A stretch of 64,000 nt of DNA from Bimuria novae-zelandiae CBS 107.79 (taxonomy: Eukaryota > Ascomycota > Dothideomycetes > Pleosporales > Didymosphaeriaceae). How positions within the stretch are numbered: the first letter of the stretch is position 1; each line of letters opens with the position of its first letter. The notes below the pieces were generated by a model. The model saw only the letters and a list, made by a program, of their open reading frames with translations. It made no database searches and had not been told where the DNA came from. Below are positions 1 to 13,285 of this stretch, in pieces. The stretch spans positions 798,675-862,674 of the forward strand of contig ML976664.1 in NCBI GenBank assembly GCA_010015655.1, read 5' to 3'. The translations under genes and the position numbers were made by a program.

Positions 1-3000
1 ACATATTAGGAGGCCTACCTGGGACGCTACCTAAAGAATACTAGGGATAATAGGAGGAAGCCTTCTCTAAAGAAGCCGCGAGCATCCTTGCCGACCATAA
101 CCCCTACGAGATAAAGATCGATATTAAGGAAGGCAAGAAAGTGCCTTTTAGACTACTCTATAGTCTATTAGAGTTAGAGTTAGCAGTTCTGCGCGACTAT
201 ATCTAAAAGAACCTTAAATAGGGCTTTATTTAACTATCGCGATTAAGTGCTAGGGCACTAATCCTTTTCGCAAAGAAAAAGGATAGAGGCCTCCGCCTTT
301 ACGTTAACTATAGGGGACTAAATGCAGTTATAATAAAGAACTAATACTTACTTCCCTTAATATAGGAATCCCTTAACTAACTAGGGGATGCCTAGATCTA
401 CACTAAACTAGACCTAAGGGACGCCTACTACCGCGTCTAAATTAGGGCAGGAGATAAATGGAAGACGGCCTTCTAAACAAGGTATAAATAGTACAAATAT
501 ATAGTAATGCCTTTTAGCTTGATAAACGCGCCTGCGACCTTCTAAAGCCATATTAATAACACACTATTAGACCTTCTCGATATCTACTATATTATATACC
601 TCGACGATATCCTTATCTACTCTAAGATAAAGGAGGAATACATCCAGCACGTTTAGATAGTGCTAGAACGCCTTATTAAACGCTAACTATACGCCAAACT
701 ATCTAAATGCAAATTCCACACACGCAAGGTGGGATACCTAAGCTTTATAGTATCCCTAGATAGCGTAGAGATAGAGGAGGACCGCGTCGCCTCTATAAAA
801 AATTAGCCTAAACTAAACTTAGTCTAAGTAGTTAAGATCTTCCTTGGCTTTGCTAACTACTATTAAAGGTTTATAGAAGGATTCTCTCGAGTGGCGGCAC
901 CCCTTCACGCCCTAACGAGAAGGCTAGAGGGAGCTACTAAGAGTAGATAGTAATAAAAACTTAAGAAATTAGTTATAATAAGCCTACTAAAGCAGGCTAA
1001 GGCCTCTTTTTACTAGCTAAAAGAGAGCTTCATGCGAGGGCCCTTACTAGCCTACTTTAACCCTAAAAGACCCTTAAGAGTAGAAACTAACGCTTTAGGT
1101 TTCGCGATCTCGGGTATCTTAAGCTAACCGTAACTAGACAAACATAGAAAGCTATAATAGCACCTAGTTACTTTTTATTCGCGCAAGATAAACTAGGCAG
1201 GACGAAACTACGACACGCATAATAGCGAGTTACTAGTAATTATTAAAGCTTTTAAGTATTAGTAACACTACCTAGAGGGTGTTAATAAGAAGGTTAAGCT
1301 TTTAACTAACTATGCCAACCTGCAAGGGTTCATGTCTATAAAAGTCCTAACTAGATAATAGGCAAGGTAGGCTAAATAGCTCGCAACGTTTAATTTTAAA
1401 ATTAAACACTATCTAGAAAGGATAAATCCCGCTAACAGACTATCGCGGAGACCTAACTACAAGTTAAAGGAGGAAACAAGCTTAGGCGGGACAGGCAGTT
1501 CTTAGTAAAGACTCCTTAAGGCCCTATAGCACAAGTTATAGCTAAAAGGCAACGCTTTAAACGAAGCAGGCGTGGCAGGCAGCCTATAGCCACTAAAGTA
1601 GGCAGGAAGCCCTAGACTAGTGGCAGTAACAAGGGTTGCTAGACCTAGAACGTTAGTAACTAAGGAGGCGGCGGTAAACAATTTAGTAAGCGCTTACCTT
1701 ATAGTAGAGCTATTAAAGAGAAATAGCTAGGGGGACGAAACTATAGAACGAATCCTCTAGTACCTCTAAGGGCCAGAGATAGCAAAGCCAGAATGGCTAA
1801 AGCGCTAGATAATTGGACTAGCCAACCTATTATAGTACGAGAATAGGCTATACGTGCCACCTCTAGTAAGGGTACACGTCCTTTAATAATGCTACAATAA
1901 CCCTCTCGCGGGCTATTTTAGCTTTATTAGAACCTTAGAGCTAGTGCTGCAAGAGTTTTAGTGGCCTAGTATTTAATAATATATAAAAGACTACGTCTAG
2001 ACCTGTTAAGCGTGCTCTAGGGCGAAACCTGTCTAATACGCAACGTACGGCTAACTTAACAGCCTACTAGTCTTAAGGGGTATCTAGGAGGACATCGCTA
2101 TAGACATAGTAATAGATCTACTTAAGAGTAAATCTAGAGCCTATTATTATAATAGCATCCTAGTAGTTATTAACTAGTTTTCTAAGATAGCATACTACAT
2201 CCCTACGCGAAAGGACCTAAAGGTAGTAGAGCTAGCTAAGGTCTTTAGGAGAGAGGTTCTACGCCTACATAGCCCTCTAAAGTTAATAGTTACGGACAAA
2301 GGCAGCCTATTTATATTAGCTTATTAAAGCACCTTTACTTAATATTTAAGAACTAAGTAACTCCTCTCTACTACCTTCCACCCGCAGACAGATAGATAGA
2401 TAGAACGATAGAACTAAACGCTTAAATAGTACCTTTAAGTATTCTATAACTACGAATAATCTAATTAGGCGGACCTTCTATCTAAAGTAGAATATTCGTA
2501 TAATAATAGCATCTATAGCTCTATAAGAGTGTTGCCATTTATTATAGTGTACGGCCTAAATCTACTAATAATAAACCTACCCCGAGAAGTATAGCTGCGC
2601 GGGTCGGTACCTATAGTAAGGGCCAAAGCGGCAGTTCTAGCCCAGACTAGGGCCCAGATAACCTAAGCGATCCTTAGGGCACAGGCGTACTAAGCGACGT
2701 GGTACAACAGGAAGTATAAGGCCCAAACCTTTATAGTAGGGGACATGGTATACCTCGACGCCTATAACATATGGTTAACTAGGCCTAAGAAGAAACTTAA
2801 CTACAAGTCCTAGGGTCCCTATAGGGTAAAACGGCGCATTAGTTAACAGGCATATAAGCTAGAGCTGCTAAAGGACTTTAATATTCACCTAGTGTTCTAT
2901 ATATCTCTCCTAAACCAGGTAGCCCTAGAAGAACTACTATAACAGGAGTAAAGCCCGCCTAAGGTTATTATACTATAAGCAAGGGAGGATATATACCTAA

Positions 3001-3480
3001 TTAAAGAAATTAGATCTAGGGTACTCCAGGACGGAGAATGGCTGTATAAAGTTAAGTAGAAAGGATATAATAGCGATAAGAACTAGTGGTTGTCTACGGA
3101 GGAGATCTCTAAAGGGGCGATAAAGCAGTTCCTAAAGGGCTTAGACAAGGAAACTAAAGGTCGCCCTAGACAAGAGCCTAAGAGGCGGGGTCGCCCCCCT
3201 AGAGAAGGAGGAAGACAGCACTTAATAGTAATTAATAATAGATTACCCTAAAGAGTACACTTTATAGGCTGCGAAATACTAGAATAAACAGGGTAGAGGA
3301 TTCTTAAATAGACTAAAGACTAAAATAAGCTATCTAGGCCCATTCACGCCTCTTAGGGCCTAACAGAGGCTTATAAGCCTATTCGGACTATACCTAACGC
3401 AATTATAGCTAACTAAAACCTAACTAAAACTGCCTAAGGGTATAGAACGTAAATAAAATCTAGACACTATTAATAGGGGC
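1..3480 (+). mobile_element. Ty3/gypsy chromovirus relic, pol region, 5' end outside the window
   Basis: A degraded gypsy pol can be read through many stops. Reverse transcriptase covers about 120-640, with the YLDD active-site motif at 597-608. RNase H-like sequence follows at about 1,020-1,300. The integrase zinc-binding and core region lies at about 1,870-2,400, and a chromodomain at about 2,990-3,140, followed by a basic RGRPP-type tail. The order RT, RNase H, integrase, chromodomain is that of chromoviruses. Almost all in-frame stops are TAA or TAG where Gln or Trp is expected, so RIP is the likely cause. It cannot be autonomous. No 5' LTR or gag is in view. Confidence 0.85.
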
Positions 3481-3489
3481 AGGAATCCC

Positions 3490-4480
3490 TAGATCGTACT
3501 AGATAACCCTCTTAATTAGTTAGGCGCTTAGACTTATAGACTTACTAGAAAGTCTTCTAATTACCCTTACTTTTAATCTTCTTCTTTACTTCCTCCGCGA
3601 GGAAGTCCAGCGTGGCTAGGACACTAGCCTTAAACGCTAACTACCCTAAATTAGCATTAATAACCTAGGATTAGGGTTAAGAACCCTTACTAACTTAGGA
3701 GTAACCTTCTTGCGCCTAGGGGTAAGAGCACTAGCAGTAACTAGGGAAGTTAGACTACCCCCCTCTATAGTAAAAGCTTTCCTCTTCCGCTTCTCTTTAA
3801 CAAAGAGGCCCACTACCGGAATAATCTCCTTAGGAGGCCAGGTGTTATAACCTAAGTAGTAGGGGGTTAACGGGTTTTCACAGAATTTAGATCCGGTGGC
3901 CCTATGCGACTTAGCCTAGATAACCCTTAACTATACTAAATAACACTTATATAATAATATTATTCTATTCCGTCTCTAGTACCTGCGCGGTGGCCTTTAC
4001 TAATACCTTATCTAATTTAGAAAGATTAATCTTGTTATATGTGTACGCATTAATTCGGCTTAAGCGCGGTATAAGGATAATTAGGGCACTTAACACGTTC
4101 TCTAAGTTGTCTTTAGGTATCTGCTACTAATTAGCCTCAAAACCCCTATATAACCCTTAAAGCGCCAACTTACCTACTAATAATCCTTACTACTACCGTA
4201 GCAGGCATCGTAGCGGCAGATTAAATTATAGTCCTCTAAATTTATTAGGCTAAGATTAACATATACTGCCCTAGACTAGACACGACGCATCTTCTTAACC
4301 TAAAACTAATAAAGCTTTATCTTCTTATAATTAGACTACTTAAGGCTATCTAAGATAATAGGAAGGTAGATATAGCACGGGTTAATAGTACTAATCGCGC
4401 TCGCACGCGCCTTATTAACTAAGGCCTTAAAGATAGCGTTCGCGGTACTTATAGTGCTAAATAGCGTAGGTATATCTAGA
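3490..4480 (-). pseudogene. Antisense ORF relic downstream of gypsy pol, function unknown
   Basis: Reading the minus strand gives a broken but protein-like frame, with a Pro-rich stretch and a basic KEKRKRK cluster near 3,780-3,810. It lies between the chromodomain end of the plus-strand gypsy and the LTR-like segment, in antisense. A comparable antisense stretch follows the second gypsy relic at 7,150-7,620. It may be an accessory gene carried by this gypsy lineage, but I do not recognise a family. Stops and RIP make exact ends impossible to fix. Confidence 0.35.
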
Positions 4481-4489
4481 CAAAGTCTA

Positions 4490-5021
4490 AAGGTTGCTGA
4501 AGAGGGCGGTAGAGAAGTGACAAGTACGGGGACAACTTAATAGGCCTACACTAGGTTAGTCTACCTTCACGACCCCCAAATTTAGAGCGGCTGGGTACCA
4601 AAATAGGGGGCATCTGGGGTCAGGCACCCTAGACTGCCATAGATCGGCCAGGTCGTACTTACGGGTTAGGGAGCCTCCGGGATAAGGTAAGCCGCCGAGT
4701 GGAGAGTAAGAATAAGGGTTTTAGACCTTAGTGTAAGCCTAAGATTTAGCTTACGTTATTAGCTTACGTAATACGTAAGGCCTAATTAGGCTAGTCATTA
4801 CGTGCTTATTCTCGCGATCAAGACCCTTAAAGAAAAGAGCCTTTGTCACGAGTCGTAGGTCGAGGGTCCTCGACGGCCCTAGTCCGCTCTAGACCAGCGC
4901 TATCCGGGCCTTCCGCCTATCTACTTCCCTCGCCGCAGCCCTTCTCTTCCCTCTCTAAGGGATCGCCTTAGTACTGTGGATAGACTAAGTCGCCCGTAGT
5001 CAGGGCGCTTTTTACACCACA
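4490..5021 (+). repeat. LTR-like segment with CA/TG retained
   Basis: About 530 bp with much more CA/TG than the flanks separate the first gypsy unit from the coding start of the second. It ends in TTTACACCACA at about 5,021, and it lies where a 3' LTR is expected. I could not find its partner LTR in the window, so the identity as an LTR is inferred from position and composition. Confidence 0.4.
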
Positions 5022-7110
5022 ATACTAATAACGGAACTTACAAAAAAGAATAAATAGACAGGCTTTACGAAAGAAGCTAAAGAAGTTTTTAAGAAGTTAA
5101 AAACACTCTTCTTATAAACACTATTATTATAGATACACGATCTAAGAAGACTTATAAGAATAAAAATAAATATATTAGATTACGCACTAGGAGTAATACT
5201 TTTATAATAATAATAAAATAAGAAATAGAGACTAGTATTCTTTTATTTAAAAAAGTTCTTAGGAGCAGAACTTAATTACAACGTTTATAATAAGAAATTA
5301 CTTAGGATAGTAGACGCCTTTAAATAATAAAAAGCTTAACTTACTAAAGCATGCTTTAAAATAAAGGTATAAATAAACTACTAAAACCTTACTAGCTTTA
5401 TAATAACTAAGAAGCTTAACTAAAGATAAGTGTAATAGGCTAAATTCCTAATAAACTTTAACTTTATAGTATACTATTAACTAGGAACGCTTAATAGCGT
5501 AGCAAACGCCTTAAGTAAAAGATTAGACCTTACTAAGAATAAACTAAAACTATATAATATAGTATTACGGGGAAGGAATAATAGAACTATTAAGTATAAT
5601 TAACTAATAATTAAGGTCCGCACCGCTAGCCTGCATTACACTAGACTAGAGGTATACGACTTCTAGGACTATAGCTAACTCACTACGGAATAACGAGAGG
5701 AATACGACCTATTTTAGAAAAGAATTAATAAAACACGACGAGATTACAGAAACAGGCTTATCGTAAGACTAGGGTATAAAGAAACCCTAATGTAAAAACT
5801 ACACAAGCTTAGAGAATAGTAATACCTAAATATTAAAGAAATAATATGCTAGATCGCGAATAAATATACTATTCTTCAACTTAAGTAGGTAGTAACTAAG
5901 GTTATAAGTAACTATTTAGCATGCTATAAAAATAAACTAAAGAGATATAAGCCTTATAGACTATTATAATTACTAAAAGTAGCTAAACGACTGTAGTAAA
6001 GTATAATAATAGATTTTATAATAAAACTCCTAAATTTGCTATAGCTAGGAATAAAATAAATATATAATACTATTATAGTAATAGTAGACTACTTAACTAA
6101 GATAGCCAAGTTCAAGCCTATAAAGGAATCTATAATAGTAGAAGAACTAGCCTATAAAGTAAATAACGTAGTATTTATAGAACATAGACCTTTAAAAGAA
6201 TTTATTACTAATAGAAATAAGCTCTTTACTTTAAAATACTAAGATATATTTATAGTAGTCCTAGGCGTTAATAAGAAGCTCTTAACGAGTTTTTATCCTT
6301 AGACTAATAGGTAAATAGAACGTACGAATTAGACCTTAAAGCAGTACCTATAATTCTACGTTAATAAATAATAGGATAATTAAGTAGAACTACTACTAAA
6401 AGCCTAGCTAGTATATAATAGCGCGAGGTTAGGAACAATGCGGTATTCCCTATACTACGCTAACTATAGATATAAGCTAGTTACTTATTAAGATCCGCGA
6501 GGTATAAAAAGTATTTCTATAAAAGCCTAAGATAAGGCTTAAAAGATAAAGGAACTTTATAAAGTCCTAAAAAATAAATTACTTAGAAATCTGTTATAGT
6601 ATCTAGAAACGCAAATAAGCTAAGGATTAAAAGACTAACTTTTAAAAAGGGGGATAAAGTTTTTCTATTATAAAAAAATTTAAGAATAAAATAACCTAAT
6701 AGAAAACTAAATTACCTCTAAGTAGGCCCTTTTAAAGTATAAGAAACTAAGGGGCCTGTTATAACTAAACTACTTTTACTAATAAGTGTAAAAATATATC
6801 TAATATTTTATAAATTATTATTAGAACTAGCACTACTAAATACTCTAGTTAAAATCTAGTTAAATCTAGAAGATAATAAGTATAAGGTTAAAGAAATTAA
6901 AGACCTAAGGATAGTATAGGGTTAGTAAAAATACTTAGTAAAATAAAAAGGATAGCCTAAATAATACAACACCTAAGAACTAAAAGAAAACCTTATAAAC
7001 TATAAAGAAATATAAAGAGACTTTTATTATAAAATAAAGAAAGACTAGCTCTGCTAAGACTAAATAGTAAATTTAAGAAGGAAGAAATCTTAAAGGATAA
7101 AAAAAATAAA
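5022..7110 (+). mobile_element. Second Ty3/gypsy relic, 5'-truncated within pol
   Basis: The frame begins inside the RT/RNase H junction (about 5,060-5,400), continues through the integrase zinc region and core (about 5,850-6,350, with a recognisable VDYLTKIAKF-type stretch near 6,090) and ends in a chromodomain-like segment at about 6,930-7,050. It is heavily RIP-mutated, with stops every few codons and a composition of about 70 percent AT. It starts directly after the LTR-like segment, so it may be a nested or truncated copy rather than a complete element. Confidence 0.75.
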
Positions 7111-7149
7111 AATAAAGTAAAAAAGACTTAGCGTATAACTAGCTTAAGT

Positions 7150-7620
7150 AAGCCCCTAGAAGTGCGAGTCGCGATAGTTTATAATTAATAGTAGCTATAC
7201 CCATTAGATCCTCCTTCTACTTCTTTAAAGCCCTTATTATATTAGCAACACGCAGATTACGCTAAGCATAGTTATACTCTTTCTCCTCTACTTTAGCTAG
7301 CTCACGCTTAAGGCGAGTAGCTAACTCTTTCGCGCGAAGGAGCTCTAGACGCTTCTTACGCTTCTCCCTTTAAACACGCTCCTAATCTTTCTTAGGAACC
7401 TATAGGCTACACGGAGTGTAGACAGAAATATAACTAGCACACTCCCTAAAAGTAGCGTTTATAAAGTAGCGTAACTTTATTTTCTAATAGCACTCGCAAC
7501 TAGATATTATTTCTAGACTCTAAGATTCCACCTTCTCCGCACGGACACGACGAGTGGCAATAGACAAGCAAGGAGCTTTTAGCATAGTTAGTAAGGCGAG
7601 GAAAATTAAGAGGAGGCTAT
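7150..7620 (-). pseudogene. Antisense coiled-coil ORF relic after the second gypsy
   Basis: The minus strand encodes a charged, Glu/Arg/Leu-rich stretch of coiled-coil character at about 7,240-7,400, broken by stops. It sits in antisense directly 3' of a gypsy chromodomain, the same arrangement as at 3,490-4,480. I cannot assign a family. Confidence 0.3.
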
Positions 7621-7864
7621 AACCTGTCTTAGAATATAAGGATACGCACCTTTATATAAATTAATAATTATATACTAATAATATAATAAAATAAAATAAA
7701 TAAGGTTTTAGGATAATAAACTTAAAAGGAGGAATAGTATTGCGATTATAAACCTTATAAAAATAGGGAAACTAGATAATTACGCTAAGAAAGTAATTAT
7801 TAGTAAAATAACTAAGTTATAAGAATATATAAGAACGCGGGGTAGCTTAGGTTAGTAGTTATAT

Positions 7865-7985
7865 AATATAGTCCCGCCTAAGCGAGGAGTCTAAGGGACT
7901 ACGAAAGTCTAAAGGACTATAAGAGTCTAAGGGACTATAGAAGTCCTAGGGACTATAATAGCTTAGTAGGACTATAATAGTAATT
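7865..7985 (+). repeat. Degenerate short tandem repeat
   Basis: About six imperfect copies of a unit close to AGTCTAAGGGACTATA follow each other, with units of 16-22 bp. The array lies between the second gypsy relic and the copia 5' LTR, and may be the subterminal repeat of the gypsy. The GGGACT core survives because it contains no CA or TG. Confidence 0.6.
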
Positions 7986-8020
7986 TAGATAATAGCAAGA
8001 ACTAAGATAGATAGTATATA

Positions 8021-8203
8021 TGTAACGGTATTTAGATTATTTATTGTCGCCTATGTTAGGTTACTGCTGCCTACACTCATTTACTGCTGCCTACACTCAT
8101 TTACTGCTGCCTAGCCTGCCTAGCAGTATATATCTTAGCTACTACACACATACAATTAAATCAGTGTTTTCCCGACTTTCGCTTTGCAGCAACAACCGCT
8201 ACA
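8021..8203 (+). repeat. Copia 5' LTR
   Basis: 183 bp, TG to CA. It matches 13,119-13,283, and the last 75 bp are almost identical. It contains 2.6 tandem copies of a 20-bp unit starting TTACTGCTGC (8,061-8,112); the 3' LTR has one full unit fewer. The AT-rich first third is more RIP-changed in the 3' copy. Confidence 0.9.
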
Positions 8204-11200
8204 ATTATAAGCCCGGATTACGACGGGATCTCACTCACCTAACTTATTACCTACTCACACATAGAGTAGAGAGACCTGACCTACTAGCCTACTTATATAT
8301 AGAGTAGAGCAACCTGCGAGCACGATAACTACTAAAGCAGACCTAGTAGTTATAAAGGTAATAATTATACTTAGCTAATTAGAAGATTAGCATAAATAGT
8401 TATTTATTTATAAAGATATAGCGCAAAAGAATTAACTTTAGAAGTACGTTAACCTAGATATTATAATAGACTAGCTACCTTAGCTAGAGGAGCTAACAGA
8501 ACCTTAGCTAAGTAATTATAACTAGTAAGCTATATTATATACTAGCATAAATACTAAGTAGTAAGCTAACTATTATTAGGCGTATAAGTAATAGGAGAAA
8601 AAGGATCTAAAGTATAAGCGTTAGCTTAAGGCTTTAATAGACTTTAATTTTAAGATTAGTAAGACAATAGCAGCGCATTATATATACCTAATTAAAAATA
8701 AGGATACGCCGCACTAATAACTTATAACCCTTAAAAAATATCTTATACTATTAGATATAACGCGCTACTATAATTTAATAGTAAAATATAAAGATCTTTA
8801 GATACTGCCAAAAGGTAGAAAAGTTAAAAAGTAGCTTTAATATTAAATTAAGGTTACTAGCTAGTGTAAGGCTATTAAGCTTTTAAAAACTAAAGATACC
8901 TGTGCGCAGGAGGACTTCCTAGTTACTTATAAAATAATTAACCCTAAATACGAAACAGCAGGTCTATGAGACCTAATCTAAAAAGAAAAGCTTAGTATAA
9001 AAGTCTTATTAGTAGAGAACTCTGTTGCTAAGTTCTTAGCATACCTAAAGCGTATATATCTAATTAGTATAGGCTTTAGTGCACACGCGGCAGAGCTAGA
9101 AATAGTAAAGCTAATAATACTATAAAATAATAAACCTTCTTAAAGTGGTATATGCCTCTATAGTAAAAGATACTTATAGTCTAAGTGCTAAGTAATAAAC
9201 CCTAACGCTCCTAATTAACCCTAAGGATATAATAATAAGGAGGCTAATAAGAAAGTAGTAATAGCCTTTACTAAGAATCTAAGCTTAAAAGCAAGAATAA
9301 AAAAAGCTATATAAAACTAGAAGGTAACTTAGTTAAGCTCTAAGTTAGTAGTTACTATTAATAATAGCAAGCCTCCTTCTAATCTATTAACCTATACTAT
9401 ATAATATATAGTGTTTAATACTATTATAGTTAATAAGTACGACAAGCGCGATAAGCGCGATAAAGATCTAGTACTTAATAATAACGTTAAATCTATAGAA
9501 AAGCTAGTAGCTCTATTAACGCTTAATAATGTTAGTAGTTATAACTTATTAAGTAATTAATTTATACTCGATCCTAGCTTAAATACTTATATTATTAACA
9601 CGGAGTCCTAGCCTAAATAAATAAAAGTGTATAAGGCTAGTGCTAACGACTTCGTAGGAGTAGGAATAGGCTATATTAAAATAACTATATAGGGTAGCAT
9701 AAAGCTCACTATAAAAATACTAAAAGGACTATTACCTATTATCCTAATATATATTACCTTAGTTAAAGGCTTCTTAATAAGCCTTATAGGCTTAGCACGC
9801 TGTCGCTTAAGTTAGATTTACTTTAACTTAAGATAAGATTTACTATATAAAGTTAGTAAAAACACTATAGTTATATAGCTAGAGTATAATAATAGCTACT
9901 AGCTAGTTAACGCTAATACTAGCTATTGCCTAGATATACGCCTATTATTATTCTTTAGCATAACCTACTAACCTTTAAAGGACCCTTAACGTAACTTTAT
10001 AGTTAACTATAGGATAGCCTATAGCACCTAGGGTTATTTTAGTAAAAAGGCAATTAAGAAGCTAGCTAACTATAGAAAAGGCTTATAAGTAAAAGGACTT
10101 CGCACCTAAGAAGTTCTATCACATTGTTATAGACTTTATATAGCTACTACCTCGAGAGGCAGATTCTTGTCTTAATAGTAACTAAGTTATAGGTTATATA
10201 GTAAATTAGTATAGCAAGTAGCATAAAGTTAACTACTTTCTATAGCGTATAAAGGCATTCCTAAACTACTAGCTTATTTATAAAATTTACAGGATATAGC
10301 GTATCTTTAATAGTAATATTATTATAATTAAGACTAATAATAACTAAGGATACAGAGTTATACTAAACGTATTAGAGGAGCTCTACGCGGAGTTAGGGAT
10401 TTAATATAAGCTATAGGTAGAGTATATAGATAAGTAAAATAGCCTTACAAAGCAAGTAGGCAAGACTATTATTATTTAAGCTTAAGCTATAAGGCTTCAA
10501 GGAAACCTACTAAAGTTATTATTAAATAAGCTATTTAGAACAGCAGCATATATACTAAACCGTATACTAACTAAAGCGCTAAGATGGAAGACTCCGTATA
10601 AGATTATATAGGGATTAAAGCTAAAAGTAAACTACCTACGCCCTATAGGCTGTCGAGCATACGTTTAGAATCTATCTATTAAAAAAGGCAACAAGCTCGA
10701 GTCTAGAGCTCTAATTAGCTATCTAGTAGGCTATAATTTAACAAATATCTTTAGGATCTAGCTACTTATAAAGGATAAAGTAATTTAAGTAAAAAACGTT
10801 ATTTTTAAACTAACGCGATTTTACAAAGGACTAAAAAGCTATATAATAAAGTTAATTATTAAAGAAGTTATAAAGCTGCTTGCCTTTCTAGAAGAAGCTA
10901 AATCTAATAATATTACTATTAAAGAGCATATAACGCTTAGGCAGACACGCGATAAGACGCGTAATAAGACTTATAACGTACCTATAGCTATAGCTTACGC
11001 AAGCGAATAGTAGGTAGGGGGTAAGAGTAGAATTAACAAAATTAATAGAGTCGACGAGGACGTAGAGGATCTGTTTCTAGGAGGTGGGCTACCTACGCCT
11101 ACGTCACCTGCGCCTTACGTAAGCCGGCAACGGAACAACGATACTCTGGTCAAAGTTCTCCTAGTAGAACAAGATCTAGAAACAATACCACAAGAGCTCT

Positions 11201-13118
11201 CTGCAACCTAAATCCCTAGTTATATACTTAATTACTATAATAATAACGCGCTAAGACGCAGAAATCCTAAAATTAATAAGTTAAATATATTTATAAGCTT
11301 ACGCTGACGATAGTAGCGCACTAATAATTTTATTAGTATAACTAAATACTAAATACACGCGATTTCTTATAAAATAAGTATTAATAACTACCTACACGCG
11401 TTTATAATAGCGCTAAAGCTATAGCCTGTTATTAAAATCTATTAATTACAGGTTCCGCCACTACTAAGGACCTAGAGAGACCTAGAGACTTATCTATATA
11501 GAGCTAAGTTTTAACAAGCGGGTTAAAAAGAATACCGCAATATATAGAATAAAGGATACTTTACTAGAACTATAAAAATAGTAGTAATTATTAATACTAA
11601 GGTCCTACTACTTATATAAGTATTTACTTATAAATTTAATAAGGATAGCTTCCTCTCACGATTTAAAGCATAATTAGTAATTAAAGGTAATTTTTAGTAG
11701 CTATATAAAAATACTTATGCTACTACACTCGTAGCACGCACTTTTAAAGTAATTATTATTATTACTAATTACTTTAGGCTAGAACTTATTTAGTATAATA
11801 TACTAATAGCTTTTTTTAATATTTTACTTAACTAACTACTCTACGCGTAGACGCTAGATAGATTTTAAAAAAAAATAAAGAATTACTCTAAATACTCCGC
11901 GCTCTCTATAGATTAAAGGAGTTACTACTACTATAGTATAAGGAGCTCTGCAGGACGTTATAGTTACTAGGGATAAAGCCTGTGCCAGGCTTTCCATGTG
12001 TGTACACGAACAAGTGGCTTATACTATTCGTCTATGTTGACGATATCGTCATGGCCTTTCACTTACACAATACTGAGCTCCACCAGCAGTTCGAGCAGAA
12101 GCTTAGCGAATACTACTAACTAAAGCGACTTAGTCTACTTAAGTGGTTCTTAGGTATACGCGTCGTACGAGACATCACCGCCCGTAAACTTTGGCTACTC
12201 CAGGATGCCTACATCGACAAGATAGCCACAAAGTATGGCATAACGTCTACTGGCCGCCGTATAGAAGTACCTATGATGGTTAACTACCTTGAGACATTTA
12301 TAGAGGAACCCAACGCAGCACGTACGAAGCTCTACTAGGAGCTTGTTAGCCATCTCGCGTTCCTGACGTAGTTTACTTGACTAGATCTAGCACGCGCGTA
12401 TGTGATACACGCTTCGTATCTTGCCAACCCTGGACAAGCTTACGTAGACTCTATACGTAAAGTATAGCGTTACGTCCTAAAAATAAAATACTACGCGCTT
12501 AAAGCTTATAAAGCTAAATAATAAATTTAAAAATTCATAATTATAAAAAAAGATTATCGCGATCTTATCTTCTTTAGAGCATTTAATGCTACCTTTATAG
12601 ATAACTTAGAAACTCGCCGCAGCTCTTAAGGCTATATATTTTAGCTATTTAGAATAACTATTAATTAAAAATCTACCTTATAGCGTATAGTTACTAAATT
12701 AATTACTAAGGCAAAGCTACTTGCGCTCTTTCTTATAGGCTTAGAAATAAAGGAATAGCTATACCTATTTAATAGCCTTTTACTAACGCTCTATACTACT
12801 CTAACTATCTTATATAATAACTAGTAGACGGTTAGGATTATTATATAAAAAATAAGATAAACTAGTAACTAAGCTTAAGCATGTTAATATACACTAAAGC
12901 TAAATCTACTAAGAAGTAGAGTAAGGATAACTTTACGTATAATAATAATCTACTAATAGGATGCCTGCTAATAGTATAACTAAAATACTACTACATTAGA
13001 AGTATGCTAAATTTATAAGGTAGCTACACTTTATAAACCTATACTCTTAACTTCGAGGCATAGTAGATATATAAGAGAGATTATTCTTACGTCATTAATA
13101 GACTATAAAATAAGGGGG

Positions 13119-13283
13119 TGTATAATAGTATATAGATTATTTATTATTGCCTATATTAGGTTACTACTATCTATACTTATTTACTGCTGTCTAGCCTGCC
13201 TAGCAGTATATATCTTAGCTACTACACACATACAATCAAATTAGTGTTTTCCCGACTTTCGCTTTGCAGCAACAACCGCTACA
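13119..13283 (+). repeat. Copia 3' LTR
   Basis: 165 bp, the partner of 8,021-8,203. Differences from the 5' LTR are mostly C to T and G to A, plus the loss or gain of one 20-bp unit. It follows the polypurine tract at 13,107-13,118. Confidence 0.9.
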
Positions 13284-13285
13284 AT

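Larger units (their letters stand above)
8021..13283 (+). mobile_element. Full-length Ty1/copia retrotransposon, RIP-mutated, with both LTRs
   Basis: The element is bounded by LTRs that begin TGTA and end CTACA. It is flanked by ATATA on both sides (8,016-8,020 and 13,284-13,288), a candidate 5-bp target duplication in low-complexity sequence. A polypurine tract (AAAATAAGGGGG) sits directly before the 3' LTR. Inside are a gag-like region with a decayed zinc knuckle (about 9,150-9,200), an integrase region (about 10,100-10,760) and RT with the copia YVDD motif at 12,033-12,044. The integrase-before-RT order is that of copia. The frame has many TAA/TAG stops, but two patches (11,045-11,210 and 11,945-12,445) keep CA/TG and read well. 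It is not autonomous. Confidence 0.9.

Noticed and set aside
7865..7985. CRISPR-like array
   Set aside because: Units are directly adjacent without unique spacers, in a eukaryotic transposon context.
8044..8307. Open frame of 87 codons over the copia 5' LTR
   Set aside because: It is made of the LTR tandem repeat and leader and has no protein features.
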